Assembly (NCBI GenBank): GCA_019915015.1 | Contig: JAHBBC010000013.1 | Span: forward strand, 992,001-1,056,000 | Direction: 5' to 3' | Length of the DNA: 64,000 nucleotides | Source: Auriscalpium vulgare | Taxonomy: Eukaryota; Basidiomycota; Agaricomycetes; Russulales; Auriscalpiaceae | In this document: in pieces, positions 1 to 10,530 of the stretch | Layout of the letters: each line of letters begins with the position of its first letter | Numbering within the stretch: position 1 is the first letter of the stretch | Notes under the pieces: model-generated | The model's input: only the letters and a program-made list of their open reading frames with translations | Database searches by the model: none | What the model was told of the DNA's origin: nothing | Made by a program: the position numbers and the translations under genes

Positions 1-642
1 TGGCCCTCAAACTTCTGGCATCTGAACAACGGACATCTCTCCCTTGTCAAGGAATTTCTGACCCGGTGTCGGCAAGTCGGTGTGTGCGCAGGGAAGCTGC
101 CGCACTGCATGGTCGTGCTCGATGATGTCACGGGACAAGTGTACCTGCGCGGTCTGCCGAACGCTGTCATCCTGTCGCCTCTGGACGACCCGAGGTTCGA
201 TTTCGAAAGCGATTCACCTATAGCGGAGGCTCAGGCCGGTCTGGACGAAACATTGACTGATATTACGCGGTCAGTTTGTAAACGGACAAACGACCTATTG
301 GGAACACCAACCCTGCCCAGATCAACATTGGGGACGACGCCCAGCCAGAAGTTGAAGGCCCCACCAAAGCCCAGCTTCGCGCAAACTGAACACACGAGCC
401 GCACAGTGGAGCCCGGACGGCCAAATCCTCGCCCATATATCCCACAGCGCGGGCCCCCGCTTCTTCACCCCATCCTGCACGCCGCTCTGGCCGTGCCTTC
501 GGGTAGAATACGTGACGTCCAGCCTGCAGAGTCGCTCGAACGCACTGCACAGTTTCGCAGCGCCACACCGCGCGTCCATTGGACCAGCCCGCAGCTCGAG
601 CACGACAGTTGGGCAGCGAGGGCGATATGTCTGCGGACGTGA
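1..642 (+). CDS. 3' part of a duplicated hypothetical gene (5' end outside window)
   Basis: The frame is open from base 1 to a TGA at 640-642 (213 codons) and aligns with the C-terminal half of the complete gene at 5262-6476: shared stretches include FWHLNNGHLSLVK, GKLPHCMVVL, LRGLPN.VIL and a long Pro/Ser/Arg-rich tail ending in CLRT. The start lies left of the window, so any internal start is artificial. The sequence identifies no catalytic motif or signal peptide. The two copies differ by many substitutions and in-frame indels, so the duplication is not recent and both frames seem to have been kept open. Function unknown; a duplicated pseudogene fragment is possible. Confidence 0.6.
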   Translation, partial: WPSNFWHLNNGHLSLVKEFLTRCRQVGVCAGKLPHCMVVLDDVTGQVYLRGLPNAVILSPLDDPRFDFESDSPIAEAQAGLDETLTDITRSVCKRTNDLLGTPTLPRSTLGTTPSQKLKAPPKPSFAQTEHTSRTVEPGRPNPRPYIPQRGPPLLHPILHAALAVPSGRIRDVQPAESLERTAQFRSATPRVHWTSPQLEHDSWAARAICLRT

Positions 643-1868
643 TGGGACCATTGCGTGCAAGCGCGGGCGGGGCGGTCGATGATGATTTATCTTGCCGAAG
701 ATTCTGGTAGAAATAAGCAGGATTGTATCGGCGTCGATGCACGGGCTGCAAAGGATTTTTGCAATGCGTTGAGCAGGAGAGGAGAGGTTGAAAGAGCCGG
801 GGGTGGTGACAGAAGGGGCATAAGATACAAATGGGGCATCTGTGTGATGCCGCTGTGAGCGCGTATTCGGACAGTAGATACGCACTGCGATATAAAAGGG
901 GGGCTCCAAGAGGCATGGAGTGGATGTAGACTGTCTTCGGTGTACTAAGAAGAGACAAATGAACTTTCGTGCTCAGAACAAGCAAAGGCGACGACGCACC
1001 TTGGCAATGAACATCCATCGTTTTCGGAATATTCATTGAGCACCTCGCCTGAGATATTCCGCGATTGGGCGTTGCAATTGGAGATGGTGGGATGTGCGAA
1101 GGGTCGGTCGGGGAGAAGAGGACATGAGGCGCACTATTTGAGCTCGGAGACCAAAGTTTGACCATCGCAACTGTAAGAAACGCTTGAGGGCGATACGCGG
1201 CCAGGTGGGCCGTATGTGTTGGCATTGCCATTGTTGCAGCGCTCGTAACTGGTATAACATACGCCCTATGAGACGTTGAGATGGTCAAGTCCCATTGCTT
1301 GTCGTGAACAAGACATTGAGAGATCTGCAAGTGCAGTGAGAGAGAGGCGGACGACGTGTGACCGAGGTGCGACATGCCAACTTTGCAACTGGCACGACAT
1401 CCACAGGCTCACCGAGGGAGATTGAGAGCGATATTTGGACGGCAAGAAGAGAGACAGGAAGGGCATGACGACGACTCGGCCTAGACCGCTAACTTGAAGC
1501 TGGAGAGTCGAGGCAGGCAGCGGAGATGCCGACGTCGCCGAGATTATAGGCCAAACACCACCAAACAACACCGCCTTGAAGTTGAAGTCTTGTTGAACTT
1601 GACGTTCTCTTGATTAGTTTCGTCGCTATTCTATCATCCGTATACTGCCATTGAAACCCGCTAACAAATCAATACCCAGCTTACACAGGAAGGTCTTGCT
1701 TTGGATCCGGAGGGTACGGGTGCCGTACGCTGCAAGCGGCGGTGCGAGTCGGTGCGTCGTATCTTCATCTGTATGTTCTCATGCCAGACTGAATGAGACC
1801 GTCTGCAGCGTCGGTCATTCTTTTTGTCTCCACTGGACACTGAGGTGCGCATCATCTGTATGTACATC
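1..1868 (+). repeat. Left copy of a 1.8 kb direct segmental duplication
   Basis: Bases 1-1868 align with 5838-7600 in the same orientation, covering the gene 3' half, its downstream region and a farther block around CTTTGGATCCGGAGGG (about 1697 and 7431). Indels of tens of bases separate the copies. The left limit is outside the window; similarity ends near CATCATCTGTA. Confidence 0.8.
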
Positions 1869-3937
1869 ATACACGGGAGGAGGTATGTGCTCCGGTGACT
1901 CGGAGGCGGCTGAGGTACCGCTCGAAGCTGTTTGTCAACATCAAACAATACAATGCCTTCGCCGATTCGCACTGCAGCAAGTACTGGTCTCTCTACTACT
2001 ACCCCGACGGCCGTGAATATGATTTTGCCTTCCTTCTCTTCCATGTTCGCTCCGTGCCGCATTGCAAGCTAGACTTTTGCTGTTTCTATCGCCTGCAACT
2101 TGTGCACGTCCACCTTCCGGGAAGCGCCCAGATGAGCCGAAAATGTCATTTCTCGCACTCACCGCTATCCTTGAAGCTTGAACGTCAATAAGCACGCTGC
2201 CCTACTGCTCGCGGGCACCGCAGACATGGCGAAGGTGGCTGGACAGAGCGCGGCTCGCGGTGCGTATCTTGCTTTTATATGTTTACATGCTTGGCTGAAG
2301 CGTCCTCCAAATTGATAGACCTCAGGGCATGCCTTGACGTGGTCCTCAGAAGCCAACACCGACTGTACCAGCGCTGCGCATTGTCATCGATACGACCGCG
2401 GCCACGTCGCCCTGCTGCATGCACGTCATGTCTTCTTCCGCTTCCTATGGCGTGCGTGGCACCTCATCCCTGGTCTTATGATATCCGAAGTTGGCTCACG
2501 CCAGTACGCTACATATTCATCTCACTGGCACAGACTTAGATGCCGCAGTCACGTTCGGGTACCTAGCGCACGCCGGAACTCGGGACGAACACAACGAGTA
2601 CATTGAAACATGGAGCTCAAATGTCCTTCCACACGGCTTTCCATGCCACTACATCCGTCAATGCCAACTCGCTGCGCTCTCCTTTTGACTTGAATGCAAT
2701 TTAATCTTGTCGTCTTTCCCTCCCTCTCATGGCTTTTCATCGCTCTTCTTCACAGTGCACTGGCTCTGCTTGCTCCTCAGCCTCATGGCGATCCCAGGTG
2801 GGTATTTGCAAGGTGATTGAGGATTCCATGTTTGTTGGTGTGATGGGAGTGCCGACGGCCGCGGGCCTTTATGCAGCTAGGGTCCGTGTACGTTTTGTGG
2901 CCTACGTAGCTGCCGCCCGTCGTTGTGCCCTCCTAGCATCTGTCGCCGGGCTACCACAAGGCTTTACGTTCAGGTCCCTCGTACGTGCCCCCACGTACCG
3001 CGTCGACGGTATCATGTACGGTTCCAGCTGCGCAACGTCCCGCCTCCGCCGTGCATGTCACGGCACTAGAGTCGTGTTTGGTTGTTCTGAGCGAATCATA
3101 ATGGGCATCTTTTGTATATTCTACCACAGAGAATCGATGAGCATAGAGTCTAGAGATTCGCTCGTGAATGAACAACTTCCGAGGTGAGATCTTGAGATCT
3201 GAGAGGTTTGTTAACCCAATACAACTGCGGCTGCCAGTTGCCCGGGCCTAGTGGGCCCGGTTGCTCGCCGCATTCACCAGTCAGATTCTACTAATCAACG
3301 TTCGCAGCTGGCCAATACCCGTCTCTGGTAAATAAACTAACGCTATGCGAACGGTAGCAACAAGCCCGTGGCACCAAGCGCGTCCTTCTCTACGTTACCA
3401 TCCCTACTACGTGGCCTCCCATCCAAATGCTCGTTATCCCCCCACACGTGACGTCGTCGGGACTCGTTCTCTTTCTGAGCCATCCGTGGTTGTTGCGCCG
3501 TCCGCTTCCGGCTCGAATCGATACTGGTTAGCGCGGCGGCATCCAGTGACGAAGGTCGGGTGTCTGCCTCGTCCCTTGGCTTGTAGGTGACAACAAAATT
3601 TTCGACAATATGAATGGGCGTGCTGATGGCTTCTGGTACGCTGTTGCGTGCGGCCAGGATTTGGGTTCATTGTGTAGCGCATGCTAGACCGTCGACACGC
3701 CCGGCACGTTGCCGCGGCGGCGCTGTACACAACGTACATGAACGTCTTGTTTTCTTGTAGGGTGATTTTCGCTAGGGCTGACCTTGTGTGCCGAGGAGGA
3801 CAATGCATTTTCTAGGCCACGTCGTGATAACATGGATCGGCAGCAGCCAACGCTGGCGCCGGCTCACTGGACAGTGCTCGTACGTTTGCTACACGCTGGT
3901 TTTGCGCGACATTTGGCGATGGCCACACCACAGGGGG
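643..3937. other. No convincing gene; duplicated spacer and unassigned DNA
   Basis: To about 1868 this is the spacer part of the duplication and includes a TATAAAA at 891-897 (TATAGAA in the other copy). From 1869 to 3937 only short unrelated reading frames were found. A strong inverted repeat lies at about 3225-3260 (CAACTG...CAGTTG followed by CCGGGCC...GGCCCGG). No recognised protein domain or RNA gene. Confidence 0.5.
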
Positions 3938-3949
3938 TATATATATATA
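3938..3949 (+). promoter_or_regulatory. TATA box of gene 4032-4772
   Basis: GTATATATATAT lies about 85-95 bp before the ATG at 4032, with a C-rich leader between them. The spacing resembles the other members of this gene family in the window. Confidence 0.6.
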
Positions 3950-4031
3950 GGGCTTGAGCTCCCTTTCCCCACAAGCACAACTCCGACTTCACCCCGACAC
4001 TCGAGCCCACCGCCGTGACGTTACGATAACC

Positions 4032-4772
4032 ATGTCCGGATTGCCTGAAGAGCGCACTGATCGCTGGCCTCAGCGACTACTCCCCACTGTGTCCATGCCA
4101 ACGCCTTACTACGAGAGTAATGGGCCATTCACTGGGGCTATGTGCGCATCTTCCGCCGTATCTCCATCTCACGAGGGAGGTTCGTCCGCGTTTTTCCGGA
4201 CCAACCCACCTCGGAGCATGCCATTGTCACCCGCATCACTTCACTGGAGCGGCTCATTCACAAACGTAACTCCCCCTTTATGGAGCCCCATAAGTCTCTC
4301 ATTGGGGAACCAACCTCTGTTCGAACCCCCGGCACCCACCTTTCCAGAGCCAGTAATAGGGCCCGGGGTCGGCCTTGCCACCCCGCTCTACCGCGAAGAG
4401 AGATATGCCCCGGACCCGTCGTCTTCAATGCCCACGGCTACACCTACTAAACAATCCCTCATATGCACCATTCAGTGGCTGATCTCCATGAAATTAAAAT
4501 GCATATTCCGCCCCCAGGAGGATGACGTCAAGCTCACTTTCATCCAAATGTATCACATTAAAGACGATGCTTACTTTTGCACGCTCGAGTGTGATGTATT
4601 CATTGAAACAACGGGTAGTCGTGGCACGGTTAGATTGTACCCGTTCATAAAAGATGGGTACCAAAAGCCGAGGAATACCACGGAAGCTAAGGGATTTGTG
4701 TCTTTTTCGGGCCCAGAGCCAACGGCATTCGAGTGGCGTGCGCTGTTGATCACGAATTGGAAGGAGATGTAG
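4032..4772 (+). CDS. Hypothetical intronless protein, CF-LYP core family
   Basis: A 246-residue protein. The ATG at 4032 was chosen because the longer in-frame reading (from 3954) begins almost at the TATA box. Residues 1-150 are Pro/Ser/Thr-rich and probably disordered. Residues about 155-246 form a compact alternating hydrophobic region with the pattern shared by other genes here: C-x-F-R (KCIFRP), a Y/F strand pair (LTFIQMYHI), then the signature GTVRLYP, and a C-terminal W-rich strand. No signal peptide, membrane segment or catalytic motif is visible. It lies 490 bp upstream of another family member (5262) on the same strand, each with its own TATA box. Function unknown; the family grouping rests on motif comparison by eye. 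Confidence 0.65.
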   Translation: MSGLPEERTDRWPQRLLPTVSMPTPYYESNGPFTGAMCASSAVSPSHEGGSSAFFRTNPPRSMPLSPASLHWSGSFTNVTPPLWSPISLSLGNQPLFEPPAPTFPEPVIGPGVGLATPLYREERYAPDPSSSMPTATPTKQSLICTIQWLISMKLKCIFRPQEDDVKLTFIQMYHIKDDAYFCTLECDVFIETTGSRGTVRLYPFIKDGYQKPRNTTEAKGFVSFSGPEPTAFEWRALLITNWKEM

Positions 4773-5189
4773 AGTTGTTCCTCTCTTTTGTCATATTCTA
4801 TGCCAGACAATCGTTGTTTCCGTACGTCCGACCCCATAGCGCAATATATAAGACATGATTCCGAGTCGTTGCACACCGATTGAAATGAGCCATGTTCTGT
4901 TTGGCCTGCTGTTTTCACATATCTTGCGCTTAGCGTGGTTAGCGGGCCCATTCAAGGTCTCCAACCAGAAGGTTATGATGTGCAGCAGCCGTCATGTGCT
5001 TTGTACATGACAATTGGATACCGCGCGTGCGAGAGGAAACAAGGGGGTTGACTCGCAAGCATACGCGATATATCTCAACGTATGTATTGTGCCATCAGTT
5101 TCGACAATAGCGCTAGTAGCAGAGCATCCGTCCGGTCGGTTCACAACGTTGTCATTGTGCCGTACGTGGTGCCGCCACACTGCTGCACA
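4773..5189. other. Intergenic spacer
   Basis: Holds the 3' flank of the preceding gene and the upstream region of the gene at 5262. A second AT-rich ATATATAAG lies at about 4845. No reading frame worth calling. Confidence 0.5.
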
Positions 5190-5190
5190 C

Positions 5191-5197
5191 ATATAAG
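5191..5197 (+). promoter_or_regulatory. TATA box of gene 5262-6476
   Basis: ATATAAG about 65-70 bp upstream of the ATG at 5262, followed by a pyrimidine-rich leader (CTTATCAACTTCC). Confidence 0.6.
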
Positions 5198-5261
5198 AGC
5201 GATCTCCCCGCCCTTCATTTTGTCCCTTCTCTTATCAACTTCCAACACACCCTCAGCAGAC

Positions 5262-6476
5262 ATGCCAAATACTAACCAAAATCGGAATACGTGGTCAGAA
5301 CAACTAGACCTACTTCAACCACGACAGGCCATTATCGATTTCCTCAAAGAAGAAGATGCCGCGGTCCTGGATGTCGAGTTCACCCAATGCTGCGCCAACA
5401 CTGGAGGCCCCGCTGACCCCGCTCCATGGCGCGGAATCTTTGTGGGGAATAGATCTCTGACAATGGCGTGCGCAGACTTGCCGTCGGTCGCGATGGTCGC
5501 CACAGCTGCCACCGTTTCCTCTCAAGTCGACGGCGACAACCCAGACGGCGCTGTGTTTCACATCTTTCCGGGAAACACACAGAAGGCCTGGGCTCGGCTC
5601 GACCGCCACCTTGAGGTCTACAAGAGGATCAAGACCATCAATTCTTTGCAGACTGTCGACGACGAAGGATGGACCCGCACGCTCACTGTGGAACAGCCCA
5701 TCTCCGTGGGCACCATCACAATCTCCCACCGGAAAACAGCGCAGATCTTCACGTTCCCCGCGCTCGCGTTCGAAGCGCGCGGCCTGCACTGTAATGCGGC
5801 GCATGTCCTCAAGCCAACCACGACTGTCGACGCGGACCGGCCGTCAGACTTCTGGCATCTGAACAACGGCCATCTCTCGCTTGTCAAGCAATTTCTGAAC
5901 CGGTGCCAGCGGGTTGGCGTGTGCGCGGGGAAGCTGCCGCACTGCATGGTCGTCCTCAATTGCACGGGACAAGTGTTCCTGCGCGGTCTGCCGAACGGCG
6001 TCATCCTGCCGCCCATGGACGACCGGGGGTCAAAGTCAGAACAAGACTCACCCGAAGCGAGGTCTCAGGCCGGTCTGAAGGAAACATTGCATGATATTGA
6101 GCTGACAATTCGGAAACGGAAAAACGACTTATTGGGAACACCAACCCTGCCTAGATCAACATTGGGGACGACGCCCAGCCAGAAGTTGAAGATCCCACCA
6201 AAGCCCAGCTTCGCGCAAACTGAACACACGAGCCGCACATTGGAGCCCGGATGGCCAAAGCCTCGTCCATATATCCCACAGCGCGGGCCCCCGGTTCTTC
6301 ACCCCACCCTGCACGCCGCTCTCTCCGTGCCTTCGGATAGGATACGTTACGTCCAGCCCGCAGAGTCGCTCGCTCACACTGCGCAGTTTCGCAGCGCCAC
6401 ACCGCGCGTCGATTGGACCAGCCCGCAGCTCGAGCACGACAGTTGGGCAGCGAGCGCGATGTGTTTGCGGACTTGA
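5262..6476 (+). CDS. Hypothetical intronless protein, complete copy of the duplicated gene
   Basis: A 404-residue protein starting MPNTNQNRN; upstream in-frame codons back to 5082 are rejected because they span the TATA box. Residues about 30-110 carry a weak version of the family pattern: a hydrophobic start (LDVEFTQC), a variable Ala/Val-rich stretch and GAVFHIFPG, where other members have AxLxLYP. The middle (to about 250) is mixed alpha/beta in character; the last 150 residues are Pro/Arg/Ser-rich with SPQLEHDSW near the end. The C-terminal half is duplicated at 1-642. No known domain, signal peptide or membrane segment. Family membership is tentative; function unknown. Confidence 0.65.
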   Translation: MPNTNQNRNTWSEQLDLLQPRQAIIDFLKEEDAAVLDVEFTQCCANTGGPADPAPWRGIFVGNRSLTMACADLPSVAMVATAATVSSQVDGDNPDGAVFHIFPGNTQKAWARLDRHLEVYKRIKTINSLQTVDDEGWTRTLTVEQPISVGTITISHRKTAQIFTFPALAFEARGLHCNAAHVLKPTTTVDADRPSDFWHLNNGHLSLVKQFLNRCQRVGVCAGKLPHCMVVLNCTGQVFLRGLPNGVILPPMDDRGSKSEQDSPEARSQAGLKETLHDIELTIRKRKNDLLGTPTLPRSTLGTTPSQKLKIPPKPSFAQTEHTSRTLEPGWPKPRPYIPQRGPPVLHPTLHAALSVPSDRIRYVQPAESLAHTAQFRSATPRVDWTSPQLEHDSWAASAMCLRT

Positions 6477-7600
6477 TGGGATCATTGCCTGCAAGCGCGG
6501 GCGCAGCGGTAGATGATGATGCCGAAGATTCTGGTACAAATGAGCAGGAGAAATATGGGCGTCGGTGCACGGGCAGCAGAGTATTTAATGCAATGAGTTG
6601 AGCAGGAGAGGTGTGTTGACAAAAGGGGCATACAATACAATGACACCTGTGTAATATACCGCCGTGAGCGCGTGTTTCGGACAGTAGATACGCACTGCGA
6701 TATAGAAGGGGGGCCCCAGGAGGCATGGAGTTGATGTAGACAGTCTTCGGCGTGCTAAGAAAAAACAGATGGACTTTCGTGCTCAGAGCAAGCAAAGGCG
6801 ACGATGCACCTAGGCAATGAACATCCAACGTTTTCGGAATATTCATCGAGCACCTTGCCCGAGATATCCCGCGATCAGGCGTTGCTAAAGACGGTGGGAT
6901 GTGCGAAGGGTCGGTCGGGGAGAAGAAGACATGAGGCACACTTTCTGAGCTCGGAGACGCGCCACCCAGAAGCGCACAGCTGGAGCAGTAGTGGATGTGC
7001 ACTGGCGTCTTGCGCTAGGAGGTTGCCCAAGAGATCTACAAGTGCAGCTGTCAGAGAGAGTCGGACGTGTATTACAGCGTGACCGAGCTGCGACGTACCA
7101 ACTTTGCAGCTGGCACGACATCCACGAGCTCACCGAGGGAGATAGAGAGGATAGTTGGACGGTAACAAAAGACGCAGATTCAGGAAGGGCATGACGACGA
7201 CTCGGACTACTTAGACCGCTACGCGAGGCAGCGGAGATGCCGACGTCGCCGAGATTATGGGCCAAACACCGCCAAACAACACCGCCTTCGCGACAAAGTC
7301 GAGTTTCGACTCAGAACTTGACGTTCTCTCGCATGGTGTCCTCGCTGTTCTATCCTCTGTATACCGCACTCTCAACCGGCCATTGAAAGACGCCAAATAG
7401 TCAATACCCAGCTGACACAGGAAGATCGTGCTTTGGATCCGGAGGGAACGGGTGCCGTACGCTGCACAGCCGCGGCAGTGCGAGTCGGTGCGTCGTATCT
7501 TCATCTGTATGTTCTCATGCCAGACTGACCCAAACCATCTGCAGCGTCGGTCAGAATTTTGTCTCCACTGGTCACTGAGGTGCACATCATCTGTACATCG
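5838..7600 (+). repeat. Right copy of the 1.8 kb direct duplication
   Basis: Same orientation as 1-1868. It includes the 3' half of the gene, then spacer. A long antisense reading frame (6151-7002, minus) corresponds in position and much of its sequence to one in the left copy (263-1375, minus). Confidence 0.8.
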
Positions 7601-8215
7601 GTATCTTTTCCTATATGAGTACTCGTGCAAACGAAATGTTACAGTGCATCGTCTTCTGCTTCCTCCTCCTTCGCTTGTCAGCTCTTCGGACTGACCGTGC
7701 TTTGTGCTCGCTTTCCCTCGATTTTGAGACATCACTCTGCGATGTAGCCTTCTGCTCCACGCTAGCTGCGACTCCGCTTGCATCACAGCGGCATTCAGAG
7801 AACACCGGCACTGGCGCGCGCAGTCAACGTTGGTTGCTGGATGTCGCTACGAGCTAGGACCGGCCGCAGAGGAGTTTATGATGGATATCGCCTCGGGTAC
7901 CTCGCACACGCAGACGATCAAGCGCTCAAGATCAAGCCACCTGTTATTCTTGTTCTCCTGCCGACGGTGTTATTCTTTAGGCGACGCGCTTCCTGGACTC
8001 TCTCCCCACGTCCCACCTGTCGGGCTTTGTGTCCAGCACCGCCAAGGATGTCTCGCATCCGAGCAGGCACTGCTTTACACATGGGGCAGACGTACGCTCA
8101 CGGTGCGTCTCATCGTTATTGTCCTTCTACGCATATACGTGCTGACAGCCTTTTCCTCAGTTCGGTGGCATGGGCCGCGTCACCGCGGCGGCCCGCTGCG
8201 CCACAAGCCGCACAA
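6477..8215. other. Duplicated spacer, then unassigned DNA
   Basis: To 7600 this matches the spacer of the left duplicate. From 7601 to 8215 there are short frames only. No domain or RNA gene recognised. Confidence 0.5.
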
Positions 8216-8224
8216 CATATAAAT
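8216..8224 (+). promoter_or_regulatory. TATA box of gene 8295-9566
   Basis: CATATAAAT about 70-75 bp upstream of the ATG at 8295, with a C/T-rich leader in between. Confidence 0.6.
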
Positions 8225-8294
8225 CCGCGTCACCATCCCCGCCATTATCCCATCTTTTCCCCCAATTTCCCTGATATCGCAGTGCATCGACCGC

Positions 8295-9566
8295 ATGGAC
8301 TCTGACTACGCGAAGGATGTTATCAACGCGGTCAGCGATCCAGACCAAGACTTTTGTTTCAGATTCTCCGGCCAATCCCTCACCTCCTCCTCCTCCTTTT
8401 CGTGGACAGGAGATAGCTTGCAGGGTGTTCCACGCCTCACTTCTACGACATTGAACGGAGGCCAGTACATGGTCGTAGAAGCCAGAGGTGAAACCGAGGC
8501 CCGCGCCACCTTCCAGATATTTGCGGCCGATTTCGATGCGCTTGCCGCCCAACGCACTCCCGATGCCATAGGATACATGTCTATCTATCCCAGAGACAGG
8601 AATGGCCAACTGTTTACTCAAATCGGAACGTTTGCTGTAATGATGTACGAGCCCAGCCCCGAGCCAAAGGACCCCCATTGCATGCCCGATCCCAGGCCGT
8701 TATGGCCGAACAGCTACCCCAACATTTCCTGGAGTCGACATCACATACAGGACGTGCCATTCGTCCCTTCGACGGCCCGTACGGGAGACTCCGCAGCGGC
8801 GGCCATCCTCTCCAAATTCGATACGCAACTCGCCTTCCGGCACGCCCTAGATCTCAAAAGCCTCGTGTGGCTATATCCCAGCTACCAGAGCGTACTAGAG
8901 CTTTCAATCGGGGCGTTTGATTCAACAATATACGATCTCATCTCTGAGACGAAGGACCCCTATCGTACGCTCGAGCTCGCCAGGCCGCTTTTGCCAGTCG
9001 ACAACAAAGAGGGTCCACCGGAGTACGCGGAGGAATACTCGCCCGACGATGACGTTTACGAGGAATTTGCTATAGACATTGTTGGTGCGTCGATAGCTCC
9101 GAAGCCACGCTTGTACGCGCACACGTTGCACCTGCCCCTCGTCACTTCGACGACGAACGGAGGGCAGTACATGGTGGTCGCAGCCAGAAGCGAAACCGGA
9201 GCCCGCGCCACCTGTCACAACTACTCCGCAGAGGCGGCCTTCCGTTCCGAACCCGATACGCTGCTCGCCGTCTGGAAAGCTCTCAATGCCGAAGGGATGT
9301 ACGGGCCCAGCCCCGAGCCGGAGAACCCCCCTCGTACGCCCGAGCCAAAGCTGATATTGCCAGCCTACAACGAAAAGAGCCCGCCGGAGTACACGGAGAA
9401 GTACACACCCTTCCAAGACATTGAGAAGGGATTTACAACAGACGATGTCGAGCCCGCGAAGTTACGCTCGCGTGCCCACATGCTGCGACTGCTATGGGCG
9501 CTCCTGCTCAGTCTGCTGTGCAGTGGCTTGTATGCCGGCTTCAGAGTGGGCGCGATATCCAGTTGA
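8295..9566 (+). CDS. Hypothetical protein with internal duplication and C-terminal membrane anchor
   Basis: A 423-residue intronless protein, ATG 70 bp after a TATA box. Residues 20-80 show the family pattern (FCFRF...QYMVVEARGETEARATFQIF). The block LTSTTLNGGQYMVVEAR (residues 48-64) recurs as LVTSTTNGGQYMVVAAR at about residue 284, and PPEYAEEYSP recurs as PPEYTEKYTP, so the second half is a diverged partial copy of the first. MYEPSPEPKDP / MYGPSPEPENP is also repeated. Near the C-terminus (about 398-420) a hydrophobic run (LRLLWALLLSLLCSGLYAGF) flanked by Arg suggests a single tail anchor, unique among these genes. It converges on the gene at 9878-10483. Function unknown. Confidence 0.65.
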   Translation: MDSDYAKDVINAVSDPDQDFCFRFSGQSLTSSSSFSWTGDSLQGVPRLTSTTLNGGQYMVVEARGETEARATFQIFAADFDALAAQRTPDAIGYMSIYPRDRNGQLFTQIGTFAVMMYEPSPEPKDPHCMPDPRPLWPNSYPNISWSRHHIQDVPFVPSTARTGDSAAAAILSKFDTQLAFRHALDLKSLVWLYPSYQSVLELSIGAFDSTIYDLISETKDPYRTLELARPLLPVDNKEGPPEYAEEYSPDDDVYEEFAIDIVGASIAPKPRLYAHTLHLPLVTSTTNGGQYMVVAARSETGARATCHNYSAEAAFRSEPDTLLAVWKALNAEGMYGPSPEPENPPRTPEPKLILPAYNEKSPPEYTEKYTPFQDIEKGFTTDDVEPAKLRSRAHMLRLLWALLLSLLCSGLYAGFRVGAISS

Positions 9567-9877
9567 CGAGACGTTGCTCGCTGCATGTACTTAGTTGTAG
9601 ATCGGAATACCTGTCTGAAATGTTCATCAGTGATACTGCGGGGAAAACGGATTGTGATGGTGTCAGAAACTAAAAGAAAGAGACCAAGATGAGATAAACA
9701 AAGGCAAGGGCAACGTGGCCGCGAGAGTCCGACAGCATAAGCCAGACGAGTACTTATTCCACCACGGCGCGTGGCCGAGAGATCGCTCGACGAGGTTACC
9801 TCAGAGGTGGCATCCAAGCTCGGAGACACAAAGATACATTGGTCGCACCCATTTAAAGGAACAAGAAAAAACACATG
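9567..9877. other. Convergent intergenic region
   Basis: The 3' flanks of two convergent genes; purine-rich around 9661-9710. No terminator motif or gene can be pointed out. Confidence 0.5.
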
Positions 9878-10483
9878 TTACATCGAAAAGTCGCATGAAC
9901 TAAAGTCAATACCCCAATCATCGCAGAAGTCCAGCTGCGTCCATAAATCCATAACGCACGCGGCAAAGCGCTCCATCGCCCTTCTACACCGCCGAAGCAA
10001 CCGCCGCCGCGGAACCCACAGCACAGCTACGCACTGCTCAACCTTGGGCTCCAGCCCGCCATTTTCCGTAATGGAGAACACCGCAATGCCTGACCCACGT
10101 GGACGAAATTCCGGGTAGCGCACCTCCCGCGCGCCGCGCGGCGTATCCTGCGGGCCAGGCCACAGCTCGATCAAGGCGTTCGGTTCCAAGGTGTCCGCGC
10201 CGGGCGCCCGCAACGTGGCTGGGGCCCTTGGAGGGACCGCGCCGACTCGGATGTGGTATGTGACGCAGTTGGGCTCGGGGTCGGATATGAGATATCCGGT
10301 GTGGAAAGTGAATGGTACTTTGACTTTGGCGTCGCCGTCCAGGGCGGAGGGGGGCTGATAGCAAAAGATGCGGCGCAGGAGGCCGGGCGGCGTGCGGAGG
10401 CAGAAGACCCCTTCTACGCCCTGGGGAATGGCCGCGTAGCCTGAGCAGGGGTCAACCACGACGGGAATTGCGCGCTCGTCCAT
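9878..10483 (-). CDS. Hypothetical intronless protein, CF-LYP core family
   Basis: A 201-residue protein starting MDERAIPVV. The frame stays open upstream to 10858, but a clear TATA box (10521-10530) lies inside that extension, 40 bp before this ATG, so the shorter start is preferred. The core runs from about residue 52 (VPFTF) through YHIRVG to ALIELWPG, where other members have LxLYP, then GIAVFSITENGG. The C-terminus is Cys/Asp/Phe-rich (LWTQLDFCDDWGIDFSS). It has no membrane segment or known domain. Its 3' end converges with the gene at 8295-9566. Function unknown. Confidence 0.6.
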   Translation of the reverse strand: MDERAIPVVVDPCSGYAAIPQGVEGVFCLRTPPGLLRRIFCYQPPSALDGDAKVKVPFTFHTGYLISDPEPNCVTYHIRVGAVPPRAPATLRAPGADTLEPNALIELWPGPQDTPRGAREVRYPEFRPRGSGIAVFSITENGGLEPKVEQCVAVLWVPRRRLLRRCRRAMERFAACVMDLWTQLDFCDDWGIDFSSCDFSM

Positions 10484-10520
10484 AGTGTGCGTTGGTGGTG
10501 GGAAGCAGTCGAGGGGAAGG

Positions 10521-10530
10521 TATATATATA
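10521..10530 (-). promoter_or_regulatory. TATA box of gene 9878-10483
   Basis: TATATATATA on either strand; read on the minus strand it precedes the ATG at 10483 by about 40 bp. This is the main reason for not using the longer in-frame start at 10858. Confidence 0.6.

Noticed and set aside
3225..3262. Hairpin followed by CCTAGT, Helitron-like end
   Set aside because: A second palindrome overlaps the CTAG and no element could be traced upstream; too weak compared with 13104-13131.
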